A stretch of DNA of 64,000 nucleotides from Gemmatimonadaceae bacterium (GCA_020846935.1 JADLCY010000015.1:186001-250000), one strand, 5' to 3'. Shown: positions 1 to 9,411, numbered from the stretch's first letter. The notes: a model not told the origin generated them from the sequence alone. Program-made: numbers and translations.

Positions 1-88
1 GGAGCTGAAGCAGCTCCGAGTCCTCGGCGACCGGTTCGTGCAACCGCCCAAGAGCAAACAGCCCGACGCAGCCGTTACCGCGGCCTGA
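1..88 (+). CDS. C-terminal end of an unidentified protein (partial)
   Basis: Only the last 28 codons are inside the window, read in the frame that begins at base 2 and ends with TGA at 86-88. The tail is basic and then alanine-rich (LGDRFVQPPKSKQ before the end) and carries no family signature that I recognise. A strong hairpin begins 8 bases after the stop, so this gene ends its transcription unit. The product cannot be named from this fragment. Confidence 0.5.
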   Translation, partial: ELKQLRVLGDRFVQPPKSKQPDAAVTAA

Positions 89-95
89 AGCATCC

Positions 96-127
96 GCCCC
101 CTCGTTCACGAGGGGGCTTCGTGTTTC
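96..127. terminator. Strong hairpin between convergent genes
   Basis: A perfect 9-bp stem (GCCCCCTCG at 96-104, CGAGGGGGC at 109-117) closes a TTCA loop and is followed by a T-rich stretch. It lies between the end of a forward gene and the end of a reverse gene, so it may serve both directions. Confidence 0.85.
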
Positions 128-618
128 TAGCGTCGCCCGGGCCGCGTGCGTCGCACGACGAACGCCACACGCGCGCCGCCACCCAGCGCCAGCTCGACGG
201 CGGGAATGACCGCCCCGTGCGGCCGGCCCTCGATCCCAGCGCCGACGAAGACCGCCGGTTTGACGTGGCGCGACCCGTCGTCGACGGTGCTGATGCCCGA
301 GAGGCCGTAGACACCCCGCGGCGACTCGCGGAATGGGTCGAGGAGAAAACGCACGACGACGTCCGCGCGCCAGGTTGCGACGGTGCGCCCATCTCGCTGA
401 GTGGCTCCCGTGGCCGCCACGAGCCCCCAGCGGAGATACGTCCCGGCCGCTGCGTTCACGCCGACGCCTGCCTGCACGCTCGTGTGCCGCGAAACGATCG
501 CCTCGAGCCGAAGCTCCGGGCGCGGTCCAGCCGCCCGCTGCGCGCGCGCCAATGGTGCGACACCGACAAGGAGCCCAAACGCGAGCGCCCACGCGCCGCG
601 CGCGCGACCGCTGATCAC
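127..618 (-). CDS. Secreted protein of unknown function, possibly outer-membrane associated
   Basis: The 163-residue product starts with a clear Sec signal peptide (hydrophobic core at about residues 8-22, cleavage after ALARAQ near residue 27). The rest alternates short hydrophobic and polar stretches rich in Gly, Val and Arg, as in small outer-membrane barrels, but no family is recognisable. The GTG start at 618 overlaps the stop of the CDP-alcohol phosphatidyltransferase gene by 4 bases, so the two are translationally coupled. Its pattern resembles the secreted protein at 33543-34133, but I cannot claim homology without an alignment. Confidence 0.65.
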   Translation of the reverse strand: MISGRARGAWALAFGLLVGVAPLARAQRAAGPRPELRLEAIVSRHTSVQAGVGVNAAAGTYLRWGLVAATGATQRDGRTVATWRADVVVRFLLDPFRESPRGVYGLSGISTVDDGSRHVKPAVFVGAGIEGRPHGAVIPAVELALGGGARVAFVVRRTRPGRR

Positions 619-1148
619 GCCGGTGTGCGGCTGCGCTCCCTCCAGAGGAGCAAGGTGTAGTCGATGACGGCGATCACGGCCGTGACGGCGACGACGATGA
701 TGAGCGAGGGCACGAGGTCAGGTCGAATCAGCACGGCGATCAACGTCGCGAGCTGCAGCGCGGTCACGAGCTTGCCGGCGGCGCGAGCCCGGAACGTGAT
801 GGGCCGAAGCCATGATACGCTTTTCGCGACGAGGAACCCGATAGCGGTCATGACGTCGCGAAAGATGAGCACGACATACTGCACGGTGGTGAGCTGTCGT
901 TCGACGAGAAACACGCAGACCGCGGCGAAGACAAAGATGCGGTCGGTGATGGGGTCGAGCAGGGCACCCCAGCGCGTGGTGGCGTTGGCTCGGCGCGCGA
1001 GCCAGCCGTCGAGCACGTCGGTGGCGGCGGCGAGGAGGAGCACGAGGAGGCGTTGCGCGGGATCCCCGATGACGACGAACGCCGCGGCCAGACCAAGGCG
1101 CGAGAGCGACAGCACGTTGGGGGCAGTGATGAACGTGTCGCGGCTCAT
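615..1148 (-). CDS. pgsA: CDP-alcohol phosphatidyltransferase (PgsA-like)
   Basis: The 177-residue integral membrane enzyme carries the complete CDP-alcohol phosphotransferase motif: D44, D47, G48, A51, R52, G61, D65 and D69, spaced as D-x2-D-G-x2-A-R-x8-G-x3-D-x3-D. The family exchanges CMP on a CDP-activated lipid for an alcohol. The length and the early motif best fit phosphatidylglycerophosphate synthase, although cardiolipin or inositol-type relatives are not excluded. The rest is four or five hydrophobic helices. I chose the ATG at 1148 because the upstream codons are Arg-rich and would precede the usual short N-terminus (SRDTFITAPNVLSLSR). It overlaps the downstream secreted-protein gene by 4 bases. 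Confidence 0.85.
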   Translation of the reverse strand: MSRDTFITAPNVLSLSRLGLAAAFVVIGDPAQRLLVLLLAAATDVLDGWLARRANATTRWGALLDPITDRIFVFAAVCVFLVERQLTTVQYVVLIFRDVMTAIGFLVAKSVSWLRPITFRARAAGKLVTALQLATLIAVLIRPDLVPSLIIVVAVTAVIAVIDYTLLLWRERSRTPA

Positions 1149-1222
1149 GGGCGAAAGGTACCCGCGATGAGCGCCGGCACGAAGCCGGCGGCGCTTGTGC
1201 GCACGGGCGGCGCGATTGGAGA

Positions 1223-2806
1223 TTGAGCCTCGAACGCGGCGCACTGACGCCGAGACCCTCGAGTCCACCCCGAACCCTTCGCGCCGTGTGGGATGTGCCG
1301 CGGGACGCCGCCACGCTGGCGTACGCCGCGCTCTCGGTGTTCGTCCTGCTGTGGGACGTCTTGCTCGCCGGACAGATTGCGCAGGCCCGACGTCAGGCGC
1401 GCGACTTCCTGGCGTTGACGGCCCTGTGCGGGCTATTCGTTGCCCCGGCCGCGCTCATCGCGCTCGCGGCGCCCTCGGCGTGGACCGGCGGGCCGGTGGC
1501 GTTGGTGACCTGGGTGTGGCCGGCTACGCTGGCCCTCTTCACGGCCCAGAGCCTGCTTGCGGTGACGCGGCGACTCGTCACTTCCCTCATCAGCGTCCCG
1601 ATCCTCGCCTTCAACCTGCTGCTGTTCCTCGCCGCGGCAGCGCGCTACGCCACCACCACGTGGCCCGGGGCGCCGGCGGCGCTGCTCGGCATCGAGGCAG
1701 CCCACACGAGCGTGATGGGCCTGGTGTGGAACGCGAGCGCACTGTGGTCGCCGATCGTGGTGCAGCTTCCGCTCCTCGCACCAGCGTATCCGGCGCGCTG
1801 GCGGGTGAGCAAGACGCTGCGTGCCACCCTGGCAATCGGCGCCACGGCATGGTCGCTCCTCATGCTCGCCGAGTATCCATCCGGGGTGCGGGCCGTGTCG
1901 ACTTTCGCGGCGCTGACCAACGAGCCGCTGCAGGAACGACCGCGAGGCGACCTCGCCCTCGGCGTGCGCATCCTTCCGGACCTGCGCGGGCCCCCGCCCG
2001 CGGCCGCCCTTGCCCGCGATCTCCCGCTCGCCGACTCGCTCGGAGTACGGCTGCTCTCCGTCGTTGTCACGCCCGAGGGCACGAGCGCACTGGCCCTGGA
2101 TTCGCTCGCCGCGGCCCTTGCGCCGTGGCGCGCCGACTCGGCGCGACTCGTCGTGTCCCTTGGCTATGGGCGCGCCGATCGCGCCGCCTGGCTCGCCTCG
2201 CCCGCGGCATACCGTGAGCGCCGCCTGACGATGGTTGACCGGGTGATGCGGCGCGTGCGACCCGATGTGCTGGTGCCCGCCGCCGAGCCGTTCGAGCTGG
2301 GGCCACGCCTCGTGGGCAACGTCCCGCTCGCGTGGTGGATGGACTACCACACGCGCGCCGCGAAGCTCGCGCACGAGTTACGGCCGCGCACGCAGGTCGC
2401 GGCGTCGATCAGCGCGTATACCATCGCCGACTCGATGTTCTACGCGTGGGCCTCGCGCACCGCGGTCATCGACCTGATGGCACTGACGTTTGCGCCGACG
2501 TTTCGCGGCGGCGGGTCGATTGCGGCCCGCCAGCGGGTCGTCACCCGTTGGATGGCAGGCAACCGCAAGCCGCACTGGGTCATAGCCGTGCGCGCGTACC
2601 CCTACGTGTTCGGCGAAGCCGCGCAGCAAAGCGCGATGCTGGGCACCTTCGCGTGGGCCAGCCGCCAGCCGAGGGTCACCGCGGTCGTGCTCGATGGCGC
2701 CGGCGACTATGACATGCTGAGCGGGCTGCAGCGCGCCGACGGCGGCTTTCGCCCGGCGCTCGCCACGCTGGCCCGGGCCCGACAGGCGTTGCAGGAAAGT
2801 CGTTAG
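1223..2806 (+). CDS. Polytopic membrane protein with a large exported C-terminal domain
   Basis: The first half (about residues 28-220) holds roughly six hydrophobic segments. The second half (about 225-527) is soluble and alternates strands and helices, with DYHTRAAKLAHELRP and a run of aromatic and acidic strand ends that resemble a TIM-barrel glycoside-hydrolase fold. I see no diagnostic catalytic pair, so enzyme activity is only a possibility. The start is uncertain: TTG at 1223 gives the longest form, and a GTG inside the VWDVP stretch is an alternative. It is divergent from the phosphatidyltransferase gene and lies 18 bases before the DUF2461 gene. The stop codon sits inside a CGTTAGGC octamer. 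Confidence 0.6.
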   Translation: MSLERGALTPRPSSPPRTLRAVWDVPRDAATLAYAALSVFVLLWDVLLAGQIAQARRQARDFLALTALCGLFVAPAALIALAAPSAWTGGPVALVTWVWPATLALFTAQSLLAVTRRLVTSLISVPILAFNLLLFLAAAARYATTTWPGAPAALLGIEAAHTSVMGLVWNASALWSPIVVQLPLLAPAYPARWRVSKTLRATLAIGATAWSLLMLAEYPSGVRAVSTFAALTNEPLQERPRGDLALGVRILPDLRGPPPAAALARDLPLADSLGVRLLSVVVTPEGTSALALDSLAAALAPWRADSARLVVSLGYGRADRAAWLASPAAYRERRLTMVDRVMRRVRPDVLVPAAEPFELGPRLVGNVPLAWWMDYHTRAAKLAHELRPRTQVAASISAYTIADSMFYAWASRTAVIDLMALTFAPTFRGGGSIAARQRVVTRWMAGNRKPHWVIAVRAYPYVFGEAAQQSAMLGTFAWASRQPRVTAVVLDGAGDYDMLSGLQRADGGFRPALATLARARQALQESR

Positions 2807-2824
2807 GCACCTTCACCCCTCGAC

Positions 2825-3538
2825 ATGTTCACTCCCGCCGCCCTCACGTTCCTCCGCCAGCTCAGGCGGAACAATCGCCGCGAGTGGTTCGTTGCGCGCA
2901 AGGCGACATTCGAGGAGATCCTCCTCGCGCCAATGCGCGAGTTCGTGGAGGAGATCGACGTACGTCTCGCCACCCTGGCCCCCGAGATCGGCGGGACCCC
3001 GAAGCGCTCGATCTTCCGGATTCATCGCGACGTGCGGTTCTCCAGGGACAAGTCACCCTACAAGACGCACATGGGCTGCTGGTTCACCGCGCGCTCGGCG
3101 GGCCACGGCGTGGGCTCGGAGACGCATGGCGCCGGCGCCGGATTCTACTTTCACCTCGAGCCGGGGGCGTGCCTCGTGGCCGGTGGGATCTGGATGCCGC
3201 CCCGCGATGCCCTGAAACAGATCCGCCAGGGGCTCGCCGAACGCCATCGGGAATTCGAGCGCACGATTGCCGCGCCGGCCTTTCGGCGTCGCTTCGGCTC
3301 CATGTCCGAGGAGCGCGTTCTCACGCGCGTCCCGCGGCCATGGGACGCCTCGCACCCTGCGGCACGGTGGCTTCGTTTTGCCTCGTTCACGGCGTCCGCC
3401 CCGCTCGACGACGCGGTCGCGATCGGCCCGAAGCTGGTGGAGAAGGTCGTGAAGGACCTGGCGGTGCTTCTGCCCATGGTCCGCTGGCTCAACACGACCC
3501 TCGGCTACCCGCCCCGCGATCGGCGCGACGGGTGGTGA
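2825..3538 (+). CDS. DUF2461 family protein
   Basis: The 237-residue protein matches the DUF2461 (TIGR02453) family from end to end. It has an early FLRQLRRNNRREWF segment, a central IFRIHRDVRFSRDKSPYKTH core, a GAGFYFHLEPG strand and an IWMPP turn. The family is widespread in bacteria and fungi without an established biochemical role. No signal peptide or membrane helix is present, so it is probably cytoplasmic. The ATG at 2825 starts 18 bases after the preceding gene, which suggests co-transcription. It ends 9 bases from the convergent M16 peptidase gene. Confidence 0.85.
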   Translation: MFTPAALTFLRQLRRNNRREWFVARKATFEEILLAPMREFVEEIDVRLATLAPEIGGTPKRSIFRIHRDVRFSRDKSPYKTHMGCWFTARSAGHGVGSETHGAGAGFYFHLEPGACLVAGGIWMPPRDALKQIRQGLAERHREFERTIAAPAFRRRFGSMSEERVLTRVPRPWDASHPAARWLRFASFTASAPLDDAVAIGPKLVEKVVKDLAVLLPMVRWLNTTLGYPPRDRRDGW

Positions 3539-3547
3539 CGCGTCGCG

Positions 3548-6178
3548 TCAGGCGCTGGTGCGGCGACCGCGCACCACGCCCTCGACGCGCTGGTCTGCGC
3601 CAAAGGAGCGCTGCGCCAGCGCCTGGATGGACGCGGGCGTGACCGCGTGCAGACGGCGCTCCACGTCGGCCAGTTCGTCAAGCCCGGTGCCGTGGACCCA
3701 CGCGTCGATCACCTCGCCGAGCACGTGTCCGGAGCCCTGCTGCGCGATCTGGTGCGCGCCGATGGCATAGGTGCGCGCGCGCTCGAGTTCCTCGGCGGTG
3801 ACCGGTTCGTCCTGAAGCTTCCGGAACTCGCGCAACAGCCCCTCGCGCGCCGCGTCCTCCTTGTCGGGCGACGTGGCAATGTAGGCGACCATCATGCCGG
3901 CAGTCGCCCGCTGCGAGGGTGCGACGTGCACGGTGTACGCCAGCGACTGCTTCTCGCGCAGCGCGTCAAAGAAGCGCCCTCCCAGGCCGCTGGCGATGAC
4001 CGAGACGAGGTGTGCGTCATGACGCGCCGGGTCGCGGCGCGCCGGCGCAGGGAACGCCATGCACAGTGCCGTTTGGGCCTTGTCGCGGAACTCGACCTGC
4101 TGTCGCCCGTCACCGGTCCAGGCCGGCACCGCAAGCAACGCGGCGTCCCGCTGGCGCACCGCGGCAAAGGCTCCGGCCACCATGGAAGCCGCCTCGGATG
4201 GGTCGACGTCGCCGACCACGGCGATCACGAGGTTCCCGCTCAGCACCTGTGCCGCGTGCCAGGCCCGCACGTCGTCCGGCGTGAGTCGCGCGAGCCCGTC
4301 GTCGGTGCCGATCGACCCGCGCGCGTACGGGTGATCGCCGAACGCGGCCTGCAGCGCAAGCCGCGTGGGGTAGCGGTACATGTCGTCGCGCACCTGGTCG
4401 AGCTGCGTGCGGGCAACGTCGCGCTCGGTATCTACCACCTGGTGGGTGAACGCGGGATCACACACGACGTCAGCGAGCAGGGTGACAGCCTCCGCAAACG
4501 CCCGCGTCGGCACCGAAAAGCCCCATCCGAGGCCATCGCTGGAAATCGAGGCGGAGATCGCGCCACCGAGCAGTTCGGCCTGGAGCGCGGTGGTTGCGGC
4601 ATCGCGCGTCCGCGTTTCCTTCACCGCCGCGCGCGCCATGATGAGGCCCAGCCCGGCGAGCGCCGCCGGCTCGCTCGCGGCGCCACCGGTGGCATAGACC
4701 CCGAGGTGCACGATGGGTGCACCGCGTCGGCGCCTGACGAGGACGGGGACGTCGCCGCGCGTCCGGAACACGCAGACGTCCTGCACGATGCCTTCGGGCT
4801 GCAGGCGGTCGCCGACGATCGCCGGTGCGGCGATCGCCGCGACGTCCGTGGATGGGTCCACGCTGCCTGACGAGGGTCGATCGAGTCGGGCAAACGCTGC
4901 CACGGTGTCGATGGCCCACGGCGTACCACTCGCCGGTTCGTACACCAGGAGCGAGGCCGCGCCCGGGTCGAGATGACGCCGGGCAGCGGCGGCGATGTCA
5001 TCGGCCGTGGCCGCGCTGATCGCCGTGGCATAGGCCTCACCACGTTCCCAACCACCGAGTGCCTCCCAGTCGGCGAGGTAGTTGGCCTGACCCTCCATCG
5101 TCTCGAGGCGCCGCATCTGGCGCGCCTCGAACAGTCGCTGCGCCCGCCGCACTTCGGTGGGTGTGATCGATTCGCCGAGCCGCGCCACCTCGTGCCACGT
5201 GGCGTGCAGTGCGTCGTCGATCCGCTCGGGCGCGCCTTCCAGCTGCACGACGAACACGCCGAGTTCCGTCGGCGTGTAGTTCCACGCGGAGACGCCCGTG
5301 GCAAGGCGACGCTCGCGCACCGCGCGATAGAGTCGTGAAGCGCGTCCGCTCGAGAGCACGCTCCCCGCGAGGTCGAGCGCCGCGGTGTCAGGATGCAGCG
5401 CGTCAGGCGTGCGCCATCCAAAGGCGGCGTGCCAGTTGGCGACGTCGCCGGCCAGGTGGCGATACCGTCGACCGGCGTTCGAGCGCTCCTCGGGCCCGCG
5501 GGTGCGCTGCGGCAATTCGTCAGGAAGCCGACCGTAGTGCTGACGGACGAGATCTAGCGCCCGTTCGCTGTCGATATCACCAACGATGCTCAGGATCGTT
5601 GTACGCGGCCGGTAGAAGTTGCGGTAGAAGCCCAGCAGGTGTTCGCGGGTGAGCGCGCGCAGTCCCGGTTCGCGACCGATGCGCCAGCGCCGGATGCGGT
5701 GCGCGTCGTGCAGGAGTTCGAAGAGCGTCTCGGTGGTGACTGCTTCGGGCGAGTCGGCCTTGCGATGGGCTTCCTGGATGATGACCTCCAGCTCGCGCGC
5801 GAGTTCCCCGGCCTCGATGAGGGAGTTGGCGTAGGCATCGGCCTGGATGGCAAGTCCGGCCTCGAACCCCGACGACGGCAGCACCGCGTAGTAGCGCGTG
5901 TGGTCGTAGATGGTGGCCGCATTGAGGTAGCCGCCGCTGGCCTTGGTTTGTCTGGCGATCTCACCGACGCCGCGTGACGGCGTGCCCTTGAAGTACATGT
6001 GCTCCAGCACGTGCGCGATCCCGCTCACGTCATCGGTCTCGTCGAAGTAGCCGGCCCTGACATAGGTGACGATGGCGACGACCGGTGCGGTCCGGTCGCG
6101 ACGGAGGAGAACGGTCAGGCCGTTCGGCAGGATGTACCGCTCGACGGCATGGTCGGCTGCGGTGAGTGCGTTGGCCAC
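3548..6178 (-). CDS. M16 zinc metallopeptidase, two M16 units in one chain
   Basis: The 876-residue protein is a tandem M16 (insulinase/pitrilysin) peptidase. The N-terminal unit has the inverted zinc motif H56-V-L-E59-H60 and the distal ligand E136, so it should be catalytically active. The C-terminal unit (from about residue 450) lacks HxxEH but keeps the substrate-clamping region around FFDALREKQSLAYTVHV, as in the inactive partner of two-chain M16B enzymes. No signal peptide is evident from the GTG start at 6178, so it may act in the cytoplasm, although related proteins are often exported. It is the last gene of a reverse-strand run beginning near 8.4 kb. Confidence 0.88.
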   Translation of the reverse strand: MANALTAADHAVERYILPNGLTVLLRRDRTAPVVAIVTYVRAGYFDETDDVSGIAHVLEHMYFKGTPSRGVGEIARQTKASGGYLNAATIYDHTRYYAVLPSSGFEAGLAIQADAYANSLIEAGELARELEVIIQEAHRKADSPEAVTTETLFELLHDAHRIRRWRIGREPGLRALTREHLLGFYRNFYRPRTTILSIVGDIDSERALDLVRQHYGRLPDELPQRTRGPEERSNAGRRYRHLAGDVANWHAAFGWRTPDALHPDTAALDLAGSVLSSGRASRLYRAVRERRLATGVSAWNYTPTELGVFVVQLEGAPERIDDALHATWHEVARLGESITPTEVRRAQRLFEARQMRRLETMEGQANYLADWEALGGWERGEAYATAISAATADDIAAAARRHLDPGAASLLVYEPASGTPWAIDTVAAFARLDRPSSGSVDPSTDVAAIAAPAIVGDRLQPEGIVQDVCVFRTRGDVPVLVRRRRGAPIVHLGVYATGGAASEPAALAGLGLIMARAAVKETRTRDAATTALQAELLGGAISASISSDGLGWGFSVPTRAFAEAVTLLADVVCDPAFTHQVVDTERDVARTQLDQVRDDMYRYPTRLALQAAFGDHPYARGSIGTDDGLARLTPDDVRAWHAAQVLSGNLVIAVVGDVDPSEAASMVAGAFAAVRQRDAALLAVPAWTGDGRQQVEFRDKAQTALCMAFPAPARRDPARHDAHLVSVIASGLGGRFFDALREKQSLAYTVHVAPSQRATAGMMVAYIATSPDKEDAAREGLLREFRKLQDEPVTAEELERARTYAIGAHQIAQQGSGHVLGEVIDAWVHGTGLDELADVERRLHAVTPASIQALAQRSFGADQRVEGVVRGRRTSA

Positions 6179-6232
6179 GAGTGACGGGAGCGCGCGCGTC
6201 GCGACGGGGCCGCGCGCAGGAAGTGGGAAGAG

Positions 6233-7240
6233 CTACCGAGGAGGCGCCGCAGGTGCGCCGGCAACCGGCACCGGGGGCACGCAGGTGGTCCACGGACCGG
6301 CGCCAGCGCGAGCGAGGAAACGATTGGCCAGTTCGGCCTGGCCAAGCAGCAACAGCGTGCAGCCCATGTACCCGAGGGAAGTCCGGTCTTCGGGCTTGAG
6401 CCGGATCGCGCGCTCGTAGAAGGTTCGCGCGAGATCCGGCCGCTGCTGCAGCAAGAGGAGCGAGGCGAGCTCGCGGTGGGTGAGGTAGTTGTCTGGCTCG
6501 AGGGCGACCGCGCGACGCAGTTCCTCGTTTGCCAGCGTCAGGTTTCCCGACTCGCGCGCGATGCGCCCGAGATAGAGGTGCGGTTCGGCGAGCGCGGGAT
6601 GCGCACCGGCGGCGGCCTGAAAGGCGTTCACGGCGGTGAGGCGATCGCCGGCCGCGTACGCGGCCCGCCCGCGTCGGAGATCATCGGGCCGGCCACGCAT
6701 GGCGTAGATCGCATACCCTCCCCCACCGATGACGGCGAGCGCGGCGACGATCACCACCGCACGTCCCATGAAGTTGCTCGACGCGGTGGTGGTTGGCAGA
6801 TGCGGAAGGGGTGCGGCGGACGACGGTGGGGCATCGTCGCGCGCAGGCGTCGGAGTCGCGGCGACGTGTCCGATACCGGGCTTCCCTCCGCGCTCGACGA
6901 CTCGCAGGGCCTCATCGAGTCCCGCGTGGGTGAGTTCGCGATCTCGCGTGGTTGGCGCGTAGTCGACCGCGCGGACACGCTCGGCGAGCGCGCCGAGGTC
7001 GACGAGTGTGTGCGCTTCGCCCAGGCTCAACAGCTCCCGCTGTCGCAGTTCGCGGAGGAGAGGCTGGCCGACGAGCGCCCGCGTGCCGGCGAGGGCCTGC
7101 AGGCCCTGTTCGATGGACGACCACGCCTCGATGATGCAGGCGGCCGCATCTTCCGGGCTCGCGGCTCGGTCGAGATCCTCGACCGATGATCGCGCCGCGT
7201 CGAGCGCGGTGCGCGCGGCGCGCTGGCCGGAGCCGTTCAT
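6233..7240 (-). CDS. Membrane-anchored TPR protein
   Basis: The 335-residue protein has an N-terminal helical region of about 110 residues, a Pro/Thr/Ala-rich linker, one transmembrane helix at about residues 158-180, and a C-terminal TPR array (LAEPHLYLGRIARESGNL, then LTHRELASLLLLQQRPDLA). The topology suggests that the TPR repeats are periplasmic and serve as a protein-interaction scaffold. The ATG at 7240 is preceded by a GAGG ribosome site. It lies 12 bases downstream of the next TPR gene, so the pair is probably one operon with the M16 peptidase. No specific function can be assigned. Confidence 0.75.
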   Translation of the reverse strand: MNGSGQRAARTALDAARSSVEDLDRAASPEDAAACIIEAWSSIEQGLQALAGTRALVGQPLLRELRQRELLSLGEAHTLVDLGALAERVRAVDYAPTTRDRELTHAGLDEALRVVERGGKPGIGHVAATPTPARDDAPPSSAAPLPHLPTTTASSNFMGRAVVIVAALAVIGGGGYAIYAMRGRPDDLRRGRAAYAAGDRLTAVNAFQAAAGAHPALAEPHLYLGRIARESGNLTLANEELRRAVALEPDNYLTHRELASLLLLQQRPDLARTFYERAIRLKPEDRTSLGYMGCTLLLLGQAELANRFLARAGAGPWTTCVPPVPVAGAPAAPPR

Positions 7241-7252
7241 GTGGTCCTCGGG

Positions 7253-8365
7253 TTACCTGATGATCCGCAGCAGGCCGGCGTCGGCCGCTCCACGAAGAAA
7301 GCCCTCGGCGCTCCCGGTGGGAATGACCATACCGGTCAGCGAAAAACCGCGACGGGCCTCGTTCGCCATGTAGTCCGCCAGCGACCGGGCGGCGAAGGTG
7401 CGGCTGCCGTCCTTCATCTGGGCGACGATCTCGTCCCAGGTGCCGCGAAACGCGCGACCGTCCCGCGCGATCACGCGATGCTCCGAAGGATCACGCCGCT
7501 GGTCGCCCAGTTCTACCAGCATCGTGCCGAACAGTTCCAGCTGTGTGCGCGCTGCGCGCTCCTCCTGTTCGAGCACGGTGGCCTCGACCTCGGCGAGCAG
7601 CTCGTCGATTTCGTCGGCCTCGCCCGCCAGGTCGGCCAGTCGCTCTTCCCATGGCCGCAGGTCGGGATCGCCGTCAGCAACCTTGTGAATGGATCGCCGG
7701 AGTTCCATGAGGCGCCAGATGCCCAGCTCGTCCCAATGGTCCTCGGGGTTGGTGCGATCGAGGTGGTACAGCGCGGCCTCGTGTTCGCCCCGATCGTAGA
7801 GAAGGTTGGCCAGGTAGATGCGGGCCTCGGAGTGCTCGGGGTCAAGCTGCAGCGAACGGCGCAACGTGGCGATCGCCTTGTCGTCGTCGTTGAGGCGGTG
7901 CTGCGTGTACCCGATGAGCGACACGGCCTCGGCGTGATCGGGCGCGTGTGCCACCGCCGCCTCGAAGTACGGCCGTGCGTCCTCGGCGAGGCCCTCGCGG
8001 AAGAGCGCGCGGCCCACCTGCAGCATCAGTTCGATGTCGTCCTGGTACCCCAGTTCCAGCGTCCGCGCGAACACCGCGCGTGCCTGTTCGAGCTGCCCCA
8101 GCTTGATCAGCACCTCGCCCAAACCGGCGAGTGCATCTTCGTGATCGGCGTCGAGCGCGAGCGCCTCGTCGAACGCCCGGCGGGCCCAGGCAATCTCCTC
8201 GCGCGCCAGTCGCGCGTAGCCGACGCCCACGTGCAGGCCTACGGCGGCGGGATACACCCCCAGCCCCTCGCGCAGCATCGCGAGCGCGTCTTCGTAACGG
8301 CCCTCGTTGTACAGCTGGTGCGCCCGCTCGTCGTACTCCTCCGAGCTGAGGAATGGCGTGGACAT
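7253..8365 (-). CDS. Cytoplasmic TPR-repeat protein
   Basis: The 370-residue protein is made of consecutive TPR units from about residue 10 to 220 (for example YEDALAMLREGLGVYP and HAEAVSLIGYTQHRLNDDDKA). An acidic coiled segment (EADEIDELLAEVEATVLEQEE) follows, and then a C-terminal domain of about 90 residues that I do not recognise. There is no signal peptide. The ATG at 8365 is preferred because a good sigma-70-type promoter (8402-8431) lies just upstream and would overlap any longer frame. Transcription from it probably continues into the second TPR gene and the M16 peptidase. Confidence 0.78.
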   Translation of the reverse strand: MSTPFLSSEEYDERAHQLYNEGRYEDALAMLREGLGVYPAAVGLHVGVGYARLAREEIAWARRAFDEALALDADHEDALAGLGEVLIKLGQLEQARAVFARTLELGYQDDIELMLQVGRALFREGLAEDARPYFEAAVAHAPDHAEAVSLIGYTQHRLNDDDKAIATLRRSLQLDPEHSEARIYLANLLYDRGEHEAALYHLDRTNPEDHWDELGIWRLMELRRSIHKVADGDPDLRPWEERLADLAGEADEIDELLAEVEATVLEQEERAARTQLELFGTMLVELGDQRRDPSEHRVIARDGRAFRGTWDEIVAQMKDGSRTFAARSLADYMANEARRGFSLTGMVIPTGSAEGFLRGAADAGLLRIIR

Positions 8366-8401
8366 CGCGGCGACGGCCTCCTGCGTGAGCGACCCTCGCA
8401 T

Positions 8402-8431
8402 ATTGTACATCGCGCGTACCGCGGGGTTCAA
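8402..8431 (-). promoter_or_regulatory. Sigma-70-type promoter for the TPR operon
   Basis: On the reverse strand, TTGAAC (8431-8426) and TACAAT (8407-8402) are separated by 18 bases. The predicted start of transcription is near 8395, about 30 bases before the ATG at 8365. Confidence 0.6.
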
Positions 8432-8496
8432 TGCCTCACTCGTCAGGCCAGGCACCCGCGTGAGATTGCGATCTTTTCCACACGGCGCGCATCGCG

Positions 8497-9411
8497 TCAG
8501 GCAGCGAGCGCCGCGGCGATGCGACCCGCGAGGTCGGCATTGTGCTCCAGCAGGGCCAGGTTGGTCTGCAGCGACCGGCCTTCGGTTGCGCGTTCCACCG
8601 CCGCCAGCAGGAAAGGCGTCGTCGCCGGCCCGTGTACACCGGCCGCGCGCGCCTCCTCGAGCGCGCGCGCGACCGCAGCCTCGATCAGCGCGGCTGGCAA
8701 CGCGTCGGACTCCGGTGGAGGCTGCACCACCAGCACCGCCTCGCGGCGACCAAGGGCGTGATGCGCGCGCACGATGTCCCGCAGCTGCTCGACCGAATCG
8801 GCACGCGCCGGAACCCGCAGCCCGCTGCTGCGCGAGAAGAACGCGGGGAACTCGCTCGTGCAATAGCCGATCACCGGAACGCCAAGGCTCTCGAGCCGCT
8901 CGAGCGTGGCGGGCAGGTCGAGGATCGACTTGGCGCCCGCACACGTGACCACGGCAGGCGTCTGCGCAAGTTCGCGCAGGTCCGCGGACTCGTCGAAGGG
9001 TGCACCCCGATGCACGCCTCCGATGCCGCCGGTGGCAAACACGCGAACCTCGGTGCGCGCGATCAGCGCGAGCGTGGCCGCGACGGTCGTTGCGCCCGAA
9101 CGGCGCGATGCCACCACCGGCGCAAGGTCACGCGCGGACACCTTGACGATCCCGTCACGCGCGAGAAAGCGCTCGAGTTCCCCGGGAGTGAGCCCGAGAG
9201 TCGGCACCCCGTCGACCACGGCGGTCAGGGCACTCGTGGCTCCGTGGCGCGCGATCGCTTCCGTCATGCGCCGCGCTGCATCCCGGTTGTGGGGTATCGG
9301 CAGTCCCTGCGCCAGCACTGACGTCTCGAGCGCAACCACGGGTCGGCGCGCCGCGAGGGCGGCACGCACGTCCGGCGTGAGCCTTATGGCGGAGGACAGC
9401 CCCTCACTCAC
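8497..9411 (-). CDS. psuG: Pseudouridine-5'-phosphate glycosidase
   Basis: The 304-residue product matches PsuG along its length. This enzyme reversibly splits pseudouridine 5'-phosphate into uracil and ribose 5-phosphate, salvaging pseudouridine. Visible signatures are VALETSVLAQGLPIPHN with E29, the KVSARDL stretch with K90, the GGIGGVHRGA loop, and the Schiff-base lysine K161 in CAGAKSILDLP. The family length is about 300 residues, so it appears complete. The GTG start at 9411 overlaps the stop of the small upstream gene by 4 bases. The usual partner kinase PsuK is not in the window. Confidence 0.93.
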   Translation of the reverse strand: MSEGLSSAIRLTPDVRAALAARRPVVALETSVLAQGLPIPHNRDAARRMTEAIARHGATSALTAVVDGVPTLGLTPGELERFLARDGIVKVSARDLAPVVASRRSGATTVAATLALIARTEVRVFATGGIGGVHRGAPFDESADLRELAQTPAVVTCAGAKSILDLPATLERLESLGVPVIGYCTSEFPAFFSRSSGLRVPARADSVEQLRDIVRAHHALGRREAVLVVQPPPESDALPAALIEAAVARALEEARAAGVHGPATTPFLLAAVERATEGRSLQTNLALLEHNADLAGRIAAALAA

